Below are positions 7,540 to 16,301 of a stretch of DNA of 58,957 nt, in pieces. Position 1 is the stretch's first letter. Every line of letters begins with the position of its first letter. The notes below the pieces were generated by a model, which saw only the letters and a program-made list of their open reading frames with translations, ran no database searches and was not told the origin of the DNA. A program made the translations under genes and the position numbers. This DNA is from Dehalococcoidia bacterium (GTDB taxonomy: Bacteria; Chloroflexota; Dehalococcoidia; GIF9; UBA5629). The stretch lies in contig JAFGHL010000059.1 of the NCBI GenBank assembly GCA_016930155.1, forward strand, positions 1-58,957, given 5' to 3'.

Positions 7540-10185
7540 TTGACTGATAACGAAAAGCAAACAACCACCCCTAATAGCGAAGCTAAACCCCCCAAAAAGA
7601 AAAAAGGCGGCAAATCAACTTTAGTAACGGCCCTGGTCATACTGGCCATAATAGTCATACTGATAGGAGGCGGGGCCGGCTACTTCAATTATATTAACAA
7701 CGTGCCTCTGCCCAAGATAGACAGCACCGTCAAGATAACCGGACTTTACGACAAGGTCGAGGTGATACGAGACGCCAACGGCATACCACACATCTACGCC
7801 AACAACATGCATGACCTCTATTTAGCGCAGGGCTATGTCCAGGCGCAGGACCGCTGGTGGCAGATGGAGATGTTCCGTCATATTTGCGGCGGCCGTATAG
7901 AAGAGTTGACCGGCAAAAAGGCCAGCCTGATCTCCTCCGACATCTACCTGCGCACCCTGGGCTGGTATGACGTGGCGGAAAAGGAATATGCCGGCTATAC
8001 ACCGGAACAGCGCGCCGTGCTGGACGCCTTCGCTGCCGGAGTCAACGCCTATATATCCAAGCGCAGCCCCCAGGACCTGTCCGTAAACTACAGCATCCTG
8101 GGATTGACCGGCGTTAAGTTCAATATCGAACCCTGGACCCCGGTGGATACTCTCGCCTTCGGCAAACTGATGTGCTACGACCTGGGCTACAGCGGTGATG
8201 AAGAGATACAGCGCTCCAAGCTTTACAGCGCGCTGGGGCAGGAGATGGCCGATAAATGGCAGACACCGCCCTGGGGTTACGGAGATAAGCCCACGGTTAT
8301 CCATGACGCCGATGTAAAGGCGATGGAGAAGTCGACGGTATCGGTGGTACCGGCCTCTCCATCCGTCGATATCGCTCCGGCATCAGGACAGCCCATTTCG
8401 TCCATTCAGGCTTACGACGATCCAAGGCCGGACCTGAGCTGGGTGATGGGACCTTCCGCAGGCATAGGCAGCAACAACTGGGTCGTTTCGGGCAACCTGA
8501 CGCAGAGCGGCAAGCCGCTGCTGGCCAACGACCCGCACCTGGGCATTCAGATGCCCTCCATCTGGTATGAAGTCGGACTGCACTGCCCCGATGACGGGAC
8601 AGGTCAGCCGTTTGACGTGGTGGGATTCGCCTTCGGGCCCAGCCCGGGCGTCATCGTCGGACATAACAACAATATCTCCTGGGGCGTGACCAATGTCTAT
8701 CCCGATGTTCACGACCACTACCAGATCAGGGTCAATCCGGATAATCCGTTGCAGTACGAGTGGAACGGCACATGGCGCGACATGAACGTGCGCAACGAGG
8801 CCATCGATTTCGGCGACGGCTCAGCTCCCATCACCATCAAAGTCAGGGAGACGCACCTCGGCCCCATCATCAACGACAATAAATACGATGCCAAAACCAG
8901 CCAGTTCTTCGGCTTCAACAATAAGGACCCCCTGGCCCTGCGCTGGACGGCCCTCGATCCGGGGACGCTTTTAACTGCCGTGCAGGGCATCGATACGGCC
9001 GGGAACTGGGACGAATTCCGCAACGCACTTTCGAACTGGGATTGCCCGTCGCAGAACTTTGTCTACGCCGATAAGGAGGGCAACATCGGCTATCAGATGC
9101 CGAGCAAGGTGCCCATCCGCGTCAAAGGCCACAGCGGCCTGTTGCCCGTGCCGGGGTGGACCGACGAGTATGAGTGGAAGGGCTATATACCTTTCGACCT
9201 GCTGCCGCGAGCCTACAACCCGGAACGTGGTTACATCATCACGGCCAACCAGGCTGTTGTTCCGCCGTCTTACTACGATTTCCTTAAAAAACACCTGGAT
9301 CCTAACCTGAACTGCAACCTCGGCTACGAGTGGAACTTCGGATACCGCGGCCAGCGCATCGAGCAGTTGGTCAAAGCTCTGGCGCCGCACAGCATTGAGA
9401 CTTTCCAGAAAATTCAGGGCGATACTAAGGTGCTGAGCGTAGGGGAGATCATGCCTTACCTGGCCAATGTCAAGTTCGAGGATCCGGAGCTGGCAGACGC
9501 CAAGAACTGGCTGGCGCACTGGGACCAGAATTTCAACGCGGACAGCCCGCAGGCCGCCCTCTACGCCAATTTCTGGATGAAGCTGGTCAACAACACAGTC
9601 CAGGGCAAGCTGGGCGATATCATCAAATCTGAAGGCGACGACAGGGATATGTGGGCCATTTACCAGCTGCTCAAGAACCCCGACGATTCATGGTGGGACG
9701 ACCTGCTGACCAAAGAGATAAAGGAAACCCGCGATGAACTGCTGGCCAAATCCTTCAAGGAAGGATACGATGCCACCGTTACAGCGCTGGGGCCCGACCG
9801 TAGCCAGTGGCAGTGGGGCGCTCTTCATACGGCCACCTTCGTCAGCAACCCGCTGGGCGCCAGCGGCATCGGCCCGCTGGAGTCGCTGGTCAACAGGGGT
9901 CCGTTCCCGGCCGCCGGCAATACCGACGCTGTAAACGCCTGCCGCTGGTCCGTTGACAGCGGCAACTTCAAGATAAGCAGCATTCCCTCCATGCGCATGA
10001 TCATCGACTGGAGCGACCTGAGCAGGAGCATCACGGTAAACAACACGGGACAGAGCGGACATCCTGCCAGCGAATGGTACGACAGCATGATCAAACCCTG
10101 GCTCAACATCAAATACCACCCCATGCTGTGGACCAGAGACCAGGTCAACAGCGGTGCCGCCCATAAACTGGTGCTGATACCCTGA
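7540..10185 (+). CDS. Penicillin acylase family protein (peptidase S45, Ntn hydrolase), copy 2
   Basis: 881 residues from a TTG start; AAGGAGG at 7528-7534 fixes it. Layout is the same as the upstream copy: Lys-rich start, one membrane anchor (about residues 28-50), alpha chain with QAQDRWWQMEMFR, spacer, and nucleophile Ser311 in GIGSNNW followed by NDPHLGI. Long stretches match copy 1 residue for residue, so this is a tandem duplication. The region before the nucleophile, the spacer peptide, differs most. The substrate is some amide; which one is unknown. A 204-bp gap separates the two copies, and this copy has its own strong ribosome site. Confidence 0.93.
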   Translation: MTDNEKQTTTPNSEAKPPKKKKGGKSTLVTALVILAIIVILIGGGAGYFNYINNVPLPKIDSTVKITGLYDKVEVIRDANGIPHIYANNMHDLYLAQGYVQAQDRWWQMEMFRHICGGRIEELTGKKASLISSDIYLRTLGWYDVAEKEYAGYTPEQRAVLDAFAAGVNAYISKRSPQDLSVNYSILGLTGVKFNIEPWTPVDTLAFGKLMCYDLGYSGDEEIQRSKLYSALGQEMADKWQTPPWGYGDKPTVIHDADVKAMEKSTVSVVPASPSVDIAPASGQPISSIQAYDDPRPDLSWVMGPSAGIGSNNWVVSGNLTQSGKPLLANDPHLGIQMPSIWYEVGLHCPDDGTGQPFDVVGFAFGPSPGVIVGHNNNISWGVTNVYPDVHDHYQIRVNPDNPLQYEWNGTWRDMNVRNEAIDFGDGSAPITIKVRETHLGPIINDNKYDAKTSQFFGFNNKDPLALRWTALDPGTLLTAVQGIDTAGNWDEFRNALSNWDCPSQNFVYADKEGNIGYQMPSKVPIRVKGHSGLLPVPGWTDEYEWKGYIPFDLLPRAYNPERGYIITANQAVVPPSYYDFLKKHLDPNLNCNLGYEWNFGYRGQRIEQLVKALAPHSIETFQKIQGDTKVLSVGEIMPYLANVKFEDPELADAKNWLAHWDQNFNADSPQAALYANFWMKLVNNTVQGKLGDIIKSEGDDRDMWAIYQLLKNPDDSWWDDLLTKEIKETRDELLAKSFKEGYDATVTALGPDRSQWQWGALHTATFVSNPLGASGIGPLESLVNRGPFPAAGNTDAVNACRWSVDSGNFKISSIPSMRMIIDWSDLSRSITVNNTGQSGHPASEWYDSMIKPWLNIKYHPMLWTRDQVNSGAAHKLVLIP

Positions 10186-10214
10186 TAAAAATAGTCTGAC
10201 GATCGATCACTTTT

Positions 10215-10255
10215 CCCTGCCGCAGGCTGGATCCGGGAAACAGCCTGCGGCAGGG
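10215..10255. terminator. 15-bp perfect stem-loop after the second acylase
   Basis: CCCTGCCGCAGGCTG (10215-10229) is matched by its complement at 10241-10255 with an 11-nt loop. There is no T tract on the plus strand, so it may be a weak or factor-dependent terminator, or an mRNA-stabilising hairpin between the acylase and the FMN reductase. Confidence 0.5.
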
Positions 10256-10279
10256 AGTTCGCAATAACGGAGGCGGGAG

Positions 10280-10834
10280 ATGGACACGGTAAATATCCTC
10301 GGGTTTGCAGGCAGCCTCAGGAAAGGCTCTTACAACAAAGCTTTGCTGCGGGCTGCGGCGGAATTGCTGCCACCAGGCGCGTCAATCGAGATATTCGACC
10401 TCGAGGGCCTGCCTCCGTTCAACCAGGACCTGGAGGGGAGCCCGCCCCAAAAGGTGAAAGAGTTCAAGGCCGGCATCCGAGCGGCCTCCGCGGTGCTGAT
10501 CGCAACTCCCGAATACAACTTCTCCATGCCCGGCGTGCTCAAGAATGCTCTGGACTGGGCATCCAGGCCGCATGGAGACAGCGCCTGGCAGGGCAAACCG
10601 CTCGCCGTAATGAGCGCATCCACCGGTATGCTGGGCGGATCACGGGCGCAGTACCACCTGAGGCAAACTCTGCTGTTCCTCGATGTGAAAGCGGTAACCA
10701 AACCCGAGGTCTTCGTAACATTCGCCGCCCGGAAATTCGATGAGTCCGGCAGGCTAACGGACGGGGCGACCAGGGGTCTGGTGGCCGACCTGCTCAAGGC
10801 ACTGGTCAACCTCGCTTCCGTCGCCGCGCGCTGA
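10280..10834 (+). CDS. NAD(P)H-dependent FMN reductase
   Basis: 184 residues, flavodoxin-like fold. GSLRKGSYNKALL at the N-terminus is the phosphate-binding loop for FMN, and PEYNFSMPGVLKNALDW is the hallmark of the FMN_red/ChrR-YieF group, which passes electrons from NAD(P)H through FMN to quinones, chromate or azo compounds. ATG start behind CGGAGGCGGGAG. It lies between the acylases and the aminotransferase, 34 bp before the latter, so it may be part of the same transcript. Confidence 0.92.
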   Translation: MDTVNILGFAGSLRKGSYNKALLRAAAELLPPGASIEIFDLEGLPPFNQDLEGSPPQKVKEFKAGIRAASAVLIATPEYNFSMPGVLKNALDWASRPHGDSAWQGKPLAVMSASTGMLGGSRAQYHLRQTLLFLDVKAVTKPEVFVTFAARKFDESGRLTDGATRGLVADLLKALVNLASVAAR

Positions 10835-10868
10835 GCCCCAGACTATTTGGTCACTTGAGGAGGCTTGC

Positions 10869-12128
10869 ATGAAATATATAGGGAAAGACAGCAAAGTAAC
10901 CATCGTCCGCCGTTTCGCCGAATACGTATCGTCAGGCAAGGCGGAGACCTTTAAATCTTACGACATGGAGTTCGTTTTCGGCCGGCGGGAAGGCCCCTAT
11001 GTCTGGGACGCCGCCGGCGGCAAGCGCCTGATCAACTGCCATTGCAACGGCGGGGTTTTTAATCTCGGCCACCGCAATCCCCTGGTTGTTAAAGCTCTTC
11101 AGAACAGCCTGAAGGAGCTCGATATCGGCAACCATCACCTGATCAGCGAACAGCGCGCGCTGCTGGCGGAGAAGCTGGCCGGCCTGATGCCCGGCGATAT
11201 CTCCTGCACGGTGTTCGGTGTGGGCGGAGGCGAGGCCATCGACCTGGCCATCAAGCTGGCCCGCGGATTCACGGGCAAATATAAGGTCGTTTCGGCCACC
11301 GGCGGCTATCACGGCCATACCGGCTTTGCGCTGGCTACCGGGGACGAGCAGTACCGGTCCCCCTTCGGGCCCAATCTTCCCGGCTTCCTGCAGGTCCCCT
11401 TCGATAACGTCGCGGCGCTGGAAAAGGCCGTGGACAATGAAACGGCCGCCGTCATCTTCGAGACAATACCTGCCACACTCGGCATGCCTGTCCCGTCCGG
11501 GGACTTCTTCATGCAGGCCCGCCGCATCTGCTCGCACAAAGGGGCGCTGCTCATCATCGACGAGGTGCAGACCGGACTGGGGCGCACAGGCAAGCTGTGG
11601 GGCATTGAGCATTTCGACACCGTGCCCGACATCATCGTGATCGGCAAAGGGCTCTCCGGCGGCATCTATCCCTTGAGCGCAACCTGCTACCGCAAGGAGC
11701 TGGACAGCTTCTTCCACAACAACCCCTTTATTCACGTTTCCACCTTCGGAGGCGCCGAAGTGGGCTGCCCGGTGGCCGCTGCGGTGCTGGATGAATCATC
11801 CAGACCGGAGTTCCTGGAGAACGTTAATCGTCTGGCAACCGTTTTCAAGGACGGCTTCATCCAACTCAAAAAGAAGCATCCGAAGATACTTACCGGCCTG
11901 CGACAGCTCGGCCTGATGATGGGCATCGAGATGGTCAACGACGCCTGCGGGCCTATCCTGACCAAGTCCTGTTACGACCACGGCATACTGGCCATCTACG
12001 CCAACAATGACAGGAGGGTCTGCCAGCTGCTGCCGCCGCTGATCATCGATACGAAAGTTGCCAACCTGATACTGGAAGGCGTGGATGGCGCCCTGGGCGA
12101 TACGGCAGCCTTCCTTGACCTGAAATAA
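10869..12128 (+). CDS. Class III PLP-dependent aminotransferase
   Basis: 419 residues, usual for the family (acetylornithine/omega-amino acid aminotransferases, glutamate-1-semialdehyde mutase, phospholyases). LLIIDEVQTGLGRTGKLW carries the Asp that pairs with the PLP ring nitrogen, and Lys260 in IGKGLSGG forms the Schiff base. ATG start with GGAGG. The downstream gene starts 20 bp after the stop and encodes a protein with kinase-like motifs. Class III enzymes paired with kinases are known as amino-alcohol-phosphate phospholyases, so that reaction is possible here, but a plain transaminase is equally compatible. Confidence 0.9.
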   Translation: MKYIGKDSKVTIVRRFAEYVSSGKAETFKSYDMEFVFGRREGPYVWDAAGGKRLINCHCNGGVFNLGHRNPLVVKALQNSLKELDIGNHHLISEQRALLAEKLAGLMPGDISCTVFGVGGGEAIDLAIKLARGFTGKYKVVSATGGYHGHTGFALATGDEQYRSPFGPNLPGFLQVPFDNVAALEKAVDNETAAVIFETIPATLGMPVPSGDFFMQARRICSHKGALLIIDEVQTGLGRTGKLWGIEHFDTVPDIIVIGKGLSGGIYPLSATCYRKELDSFFHNNPFIHVSTFGGAEVGCPVAAAVLDESSRPEFLENVNRLATVFKDGFIQLKKKHPKILTGLRQLGLMMGIEMVNDACGPILTKSCYDHGILAIYANNDRRVCQLLPPLIIDTKVANLILEGVDGALGDTAAFLDLK

Positions 12129-12148
12129 AATATCGACAGGAGGACGCC

Positions 12149-13114
12149 GTGCAGGTAGATATCGAGCTGCTGAAAGAATTCGAAAGGGGCCTGGATCCGG
12201 CGCATCCCGAAACCAGCAGGATACCCGCCCGTGTGCTGGGATATGGTGAGATCAGCACCATCTTCGAAATACAGACGGAGTCGACCAAGAACCTGGCCTG
12301 CAAGCGGATGCCCATCTTTAAAACGAAGGAGGAGATCGCTCAATACGAGATACTGTATACAGATTATAATGAGCTGTTATCCAAAGAGCTCGGCATAAAC
12401 ATACCCGAATGGGGCTTCGCCTCTTTTATCTCGGAGGCCGGCAATATCATAGCCTTCGACATCCAGCGCAAGCTGAACTCTGAATCCATCGGTAACCGCG
12501 CCATCCATACCTTGAACACCGAAGGTGTCCGTACACTATTTATGCTCGTGCTACGAGAACTGACCAGGGTCTGGGAATTCAATCTGGCCAATCCGGACCG
12601 GGCACTGGGGATAGACGGGCAGATATCCAACTGGGCCATCGACGGCTTCGATGCTTCCAGGCCGCAGTTGAGCGCGGGGTCCAGACTGCTGTACTTCGAT
12701 ACCAGCACTCCCCTGATGAAAAAAAATGGCCTGGAGCGGCTGGACCCGGAGCTTTTCCTGCGCAGCGCGCCCTCGTTCCTGGTCTGGCTCATCCGCTGGC
12801 TCTTCCTGGAGGGGGTGATGACGCGCTATTACGATGCCCGCCTGGTTACGATCGACCTGATCGCCAACTTCTACAAGGAGCAGCGGCCCGAACTGGTGCC
12901 CGGTTTGGTACAGGCCGCCAACGAATTCTATGCCGCGGAGGGCGCCTCGCTGGGCATCAAACCTATCACGGAAAAGGAGGTCAAGGCATATTACAAAGAG
13001 GACGCCATGATCTGGGTGCTTTTCCTGGCCTTCCGCCGCTTCGACCGCTGGCTGCACAGATATATATTGCGCAAGCCCTATATTTACATACTGCCGGGCT
13101 ATATCAAGCGATGA
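12149..13114 (+). CDS. DUF6206-like protein with kinase-like motifs
   Basis: 321 residues, GTG start behind CAGGAGG. I associate it with DUF6206 from memory, not from a search. Motifs in order resemble an aminoglycoside-phosphotransferase/ABC1-type kinase: a glycine loop (RVLGYGEISTIFEI, about residues 28-41), a Lys after it (NLACKRMP), a possible catalytic loop ending in Asn (GIDGQISNW) and a DFG-like LLYFDTSTP. The HxD of true kinases is not evident, so activity is uncertain. It overlaps the converging radical SAM gene by 11 bp and follows the aminotransferase closely. Confidence 0.6.
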   Translation: MQVDIELLKEFERGLDPAHPETSRIPARVLGYGEISTIFEIQTESTKNLACKRMPIFKTKEEIAQYEILYTDYNELLSKELGINIPEWGFASFISEAGNIIAFDIQRKLNSESIGNRAIHTLNTEGVRTLFMLVLRELTRVWEFNLANPDRALGIDGQISNWAIDGFDASRPQLSAGSRLLYFDTSTPLMKKNGLERLDPELFLRSAPSFLVWLIRWLFLEGVMTRYYDARLVTIDLIANFYKEQRPELVPGLVQAANEFYAAEGASLGIKPITEKEVKAYYKEDAMIWVLFLAFRRFDRWLHRYILRKPYIYILPGYIKR

Positions 13115-14456
13115 TTCGCTGTTTCTGTTGCTTTAACTGGCCCCGGCCGACGTTGCGGTAATTCACATTGGACTGCAGAGCGAACATGACAGCCAGGGGA
13201 TTATGCGTTGTGATTAATGTCCGGCAGGCCTTTTCCAGTATCACCGGCCAGCAGTACAGGTCACGGTTGCAGCGCAATATGTATGCTGAAAGCTCGGCCG
13301 GACTCATTTTTGCAGGCCTGTGCACCACCTGTGTCATGTCATAGCGACTCCAGTCCCGGGGGAAATCGCCGTAGATAATACGCCCCTCCTTTCTCAATTT
13401 ATCGAAGAGCCGCGTTCCCGGCAGCGGGGTGAGATGTGTTACCTGCATAACGTCCACCTCGCTTCTGATCATATATTGCGCCCGCGACTTTAATTTGTCC
13501 GGTGTATCGCCATCCATTCCGAAGATAAATGCGCCCAGTACGGCGATACCCGCTTTATGTATGCGTTGAAAAGCTCCGCTATAGGCTGAAACCTGTCTTT
13601 TCAGATTCAGTTGCTTATTGATTTCAGCCAGATCATCCTCGTCCTCCGACTCAAGACCGAGAAAGACCATTTTACACCCGGCCCGAGCCGCCCAGGCCAG
13701 AATCTTCTCATCGTCGGCAAAATTTAAAGAAGCCTGGCAGAACCACCACTTATCCAGTTTCCGCTCCACCATACCCCTGAACAGGTCCAGGGCGCTGTCC
13801 CTGGCCTCTTCCCCGTACCCGATAATATTATCGTCAACAAAGAAAACCATTTTTTGTGAAATAAGGGACAGCTCATCCAGGACTTCCCTCACAGGCCGGC
13901 GCCGATACCTGCGGCCGTTGAAGGCGGTCACCGAGCAGAAGCTGCAGTCCATGGGGCAGCCGCGCGAAGTCTGCACCGAGGCAAACATATAACCGTGATT
14001 GAACAGGTCATGCCTGGGACGAGGATTGCCTGCCAGATCAACTCTGTCGCCGCAATAACCGGTTTTCAGCCGGCCGGCTTCAAAGTCAGCTATGATCGTC
14101 GGCCAAACCGTTTCCGCCTCTCCTTTGACCACACAATCCGCAAACTGGGAAGCCTCCTCAGCGCACATCGAGGCATGAATGCCTCCTATAACAACCGGCA
14201 CACCCTTCGAACGGTACTGCCGGGCTATTTCATAAGCCCTGGGAGCGGTTGCTGTAAAAGCTGTGATACCGACCAGGTCGGCCTCTTGATAACGAAACGG
14301 TTCCCAGGTTTCGTCCAGCAGAGTTACGTCCCAGGACGGCGGAGTCAACGCAGCCACTATCCCCAGCCCCAGCGGCGGGAAGCGAGAGCTTTTATTCACC
14401 GTCAGACCGGTGCGTACAGGGTTGACCGGGTTGATCAGGATGAGTTTTCGTTTCAT
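13104..14456 (-). CDS. B12-binding domain radical SAM protein
   Basis: 450 residues. The N-terminal 130 or so form a cobalamin-binding-like Rossmann domain (NPVNPVRTG at the start, VVIGGIHAS near residue 90) without the DxHxxG Co-ligand motif. The radical SAM CxxxCxxC motif is Cys167, Cys171 and Cys174 in SRGCPMDCSFC, which holds the 4Fe-4S cluster that cleaves S-adenosylmethionine. A C-terminal extension of about 150 residues follows. The family includes methylases and ring-forming enzymes; the substrate is unknown. It lies 24 bp downstream of a MarR gene and is very probably regulated by it. Confidence 0.88.
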   Translation of the reverse strand: MKRKLILINPVNPVRTGLTVNKSSRFPPLGLGIVAALTPPSWDVTLLDETWEPFRYQEADLVGITAFTATAPRAYEIARQYRSKGVPVVIGGIHASMCAEEASQFADCVVKGEAETVWPTIIADFEAGRLKTGYCGDRVDLAGNPRPRHDLFNHGYMFASVQTSRGCPMDCSFCSVTAFNGRRYRRRPVREVLDELSLISQKMVFFVDDNIIGYGEEARDSALDLFRGMVERKLDKWWFCQASLNFADDEKILAWAARAGCKMVFLGLESEDEDDLAEINKQLNLKRQVSAYSGAFQRIHKAGIAVLGAFIFGMDGDTPDKLKSRAQYMIRSEVDVMQVTHLTPLPGTRLFDKLRKEGRIIYGDFPRDWSRYDMTQVVHRPAKMSPAELSAYILRCNRDLYCWPVILEKACRTLITTHNPLAVMFALQSNVNYRNVGRGQLKQQKQRIIA

Positions 14457-14480
14457 GCCGGCGCCCTACATTCTCGGCAT

Positions 14481-14927
14481 TCACTGCCAATCAAAACCAA
14501 GCCCATGTGAGGCCTTCAACAATAACCTGTGCAAAGCTGCCTGCTCCGCAGGCTTCAGGGGTGACAAAAAGTCCCGTGTATACTTCACGGTACCCTGGAT
14601 AATGGCGGCGTATGCATCCCGGCCCTGCTCTGTCAGCGTCAGCCACCAGAGACGCCGGTTTTTCTTGTCCCGTTCGCGCACGATGAGGCCTTTATTCTCC
14701 AGGCGCCGTAAGTAAAGGGAAATAGTGCCGGGATTAATGAACATCCGGAGGGAAAGCCGGCTGGCGCTTATCGGCTGCAATTGTCCCAGCACCATTATCA
14801 CGGCGCAGTCGGAAAGCCTGATATCAGAAGCCCTGGCCTTCGCGTCTTTTAACATCCTTGCTTCATATGCATGCGCCAGCGAGAAAAGGGCTTGATTAAC
14901 CTGAATACACTGCTTCTGATTTTTCAT
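14481..14927 (-). CDS. MarR family transcriptional regulator
   Basis: 148 residues, winged helix-turn-helix with recognition region about residues 55-100 (SASRLSLRMFINPGTISLYLRRLENKG in part: TISLYLRRLENK) and wing RERDKKNRRLWWLTLTEQG (in part: RDKKNRRLWWLTLT). MarR proteins bind palindromes as dimers and release DNA on binding a ligand. It leads a two-gene leftward operon with the radical SAM gene. Strong GGAGGGG ribosome site. A long palindrome 23-51 bp upstream of the start overlaps the promoter, so autoregulation is likely. Confidence 0.92.
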   Translation of the reverse strand: MKNQKQCIQVNQALFSLAHAYEARMLKDAKARASDIRLSDCAVIMVLGQLQPISASRLSLRMFINPGTISLYLRRLENKGLIVRERDKKNRRLWWLTLTEQGRDAYAAIIQGTVKYTRDFLSPLKPAEQAALHRLLLKASHGLGFDWQ

Positions 14928-14949
14928 CGAGTCACCCCTCCGAGATTTA

Positions 14950-14978
14950 TTGTAGCATACAATAATTGTATATTACAA
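14950..14978. promoter_or_regulatory. 29-bp palindromic operator of the MarR/radical SAM operon
   Basis: Inner arms ATACAAT (14957-14963) and ATTGTAT (14965-14971) surround a single central A. Outer arms TTGTA (14950-14954) and TACAA (14974-14978) extend the symmetry with 2-bp gaps. All 12 arm pairs match. It overlaps the -10 region (see next entry), the classic place for a MarR repressor. Confidence 0.75.
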
Positions 14979-14994
14979 CTATCATCCATGGCAA
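14965..14994 (-). promoter_or_regulatory. Promoter of the MarR/radical SAM operon
   Basis: Minus strand: -35 TTGCCA (14994-14989), 18-bp spacer, -10 TACAAT (14970-14965). The -10 box sits inside the palindrome, so a bound repressor would block RNA polymerase. Confidence 0.6.
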
Positions 14995-15157
14995 CCTTTT
15001 CTCTGAGCTTGCATGGTGTCCGGTCACCGGCTGCTTTATCCGGGCGTCGTTGATAAATCTCGAGGATTAGCCTGCTCATCATACTCTGTGGTTGCCGATA
15101 AGATAAACAGCCTGTCCAGATAGCGATGTTACTTAAATCACACAGTGACTAAAATCA

Positions 15158-15186
15158 TGTTCACTCCCCTGCGCCTGCAATATAAT
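15158..15186 (+). promoter_or_regulatory. trxA: Putative promoter of thioredoxin gene
   Basis: Perfect -10 TATAAT at 15181-15186; a poor -35 (TGTTCA, 15158-15163) lies 17 bp upstream. The ribosome site GGAGGGG follows at about 15210. Confidence 0.5.
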
Positions 15187-15220
15187 TTCGTAAAGTTTAA
15201 TTTACACACGGAGGGGTAAC

Positions 15221-15553
15221 ATGGAAATCGAAAAAGGGCTCGTGCTCGAGTTGAACAGCAGCAACCTTGAGGAGGCTATAAGGAACAACCGCTCACTGGT
15301 GGTGGATTGCTGGGCGCCGTGGTGCGGCCCCTGCCGCATGATGTCGCCGGTGATCGATGAGCTGGCCAACGATCTCAAGGGTAAGATCACCTTCGGCAAG
15401 CTGAACACCGATGAGAACCAGGATATGGCGGCCAGGTTTCAGGTGCAGGCCATACCCACCCTGCTCATCTTCAAGGATGGGAAACTGGCCGACCGCAAGG
15501 TGGGCGCTCTGCCCAAAAAGGCTCTGGCAGATGAATTGACCAGATATAACTAG
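15221..15553 (+). CDS. trxA: Thioredoxin
   Basis: 110 residues, full thioredoxin fold. The redox-active disulfide is Cys35/Cys38 in WAPWCGPCRMM, and the cis-Pro loop appears as QAIPTLLIFKDG. It reduces disulfides of target proteins in the cytoplasm and is itself reduced by thioredoxin reductase, which is not in the window. Stand-alone gene with its own promoter and terminator; GGAGGGG ribosome site before the ATG. Confidence 0.96.
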   Translation: MEIEKGLVLELNSSNLEEAIRNNRSLVVDCWAPWCGPCRMMSPVIDELANDLKGKITFGKLNTDENQDMAARFQVQAIPTLLIFKDGKLADRKVGALPKKALADELTRYN

Positions 15554-15573
15554 GCCAGGGACTAAGTATTCGA

Positions 15574-15617
15574 CTGAAGGGCCTGCCTATGGACGGCAGG
15601 CCCTTCAGTGTTTTTAT
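15574..15617 (+). terminator. Rho-independent terminator of trxA
   Basis: 14-bp perfect stem (CTGAAGGGCCTGCC at 15574-15587 with complement 15595-15608), 7-nt loop, then TGTTTTT. It also lies just past the stop of the converging ABC ATPase gene. Confidence 0.88.
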
Positions 15618-16297
15618 CCCGCTTTCTCTTCCTTCTCAATCATGCCGTCCTTGATCCATATAATACGATCGGCGTACTGTATATGTTCCGGCTCATGGGT
15701 AACCATGACGATCGTCTGTCGCCTCTCGTCACACAGCCGGCGCAGAAGGTTCATGACGATTCCGGAATTCCTGGTATCCAGGTTGGCGCAGGGCTCATCC
15801 GCGAAGAGTATTTTCGATTTATTGACCAGCGCCCTGGCTATAGCAACGCGCTGCTGCTCGCCGCCGGACATCTGGCTGATGAGGTGCTTGGCTCGTAGGC
15901 CCAGCCCCACGGTCTCCATCAACTCCAGCGCAGCCCTGCGGTATTCCCTGGCCGGAGCGCCCAGCATCATAAGCGGCAGGCAGACATTCTCGAGCGCGTT
16001 TAACTCGGGCAGCAGGGCATATTCCTGGAAAACATATCCCAGCTTATTCAGGCGAAAATTGGTCTTCTGCATGGACGACAATTTCTCAACTTCGGTACCG
16101 TCCATTATGATTTTGCCGGCTGTGGGATCGTCCAGCAGCGCCAGCATGTGTAAAAGGGTGGATTTCCCCGAGCCGCTGGGGCCCATAATACCAACGAATT
16201 CACCCCGGTTTATCTGCAGGTCTATGGCCTTGAGTGCTTCAACCGGCACTTCGCCGCCGAATATTTTTTTTAGCCCTTTCGCTTCTATGATTACCAT
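15614..16297 (-). CDS. ABC transporter ATP-binding protein (MacB/LolD-like)
   Basis: 227 residues. Walker A GPSGSGKST, Q-loop YVFQEYALLP, signature MSGGEQQRVAIARAL and Walker B ILFADEPCANLD, where Cys replaces the more common Thr. This size and motif set belong to the MacB/LolD/FtsE group that powers FtsX-like permeases (export of lipoproteins, peptides or drugs, or mechanical signalling). Its start is 4 bp after the stop of the upstream permease gene, so the pair form one operon and one transporter. Confidence 0.93.
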   Translation of the reverse strand: MVIIEAKGLKKIFGGEVPVEALKAIDLQINRGEFVGIMGPSGSGKSTLLHMLALLDDPTAGKIIMDGTEVEKLSSMQKTNFRLNKLGYVFQEYALLPELNALENVCLPLMMLGAPAREYRRAALELMETVGLGLRAKHLISQMSGGEQQRVAIARALVNKSKILFADEPCANLDTRNSGIVMNLLRRLCDERRQTIVMVTHEPEHIQYADRIIWIKDGMIEKEEKAG

Positions 16298-16301
16298 ATT
16301 C

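Noticed and set aside
5797-7560. Long open frame antisense to the first penicillin acylase (587 codons)
   Set aside because: It mirrors a GC-rich gene, has no ribosome site or recognisable domain, and the sense strand has a clear enzyme.
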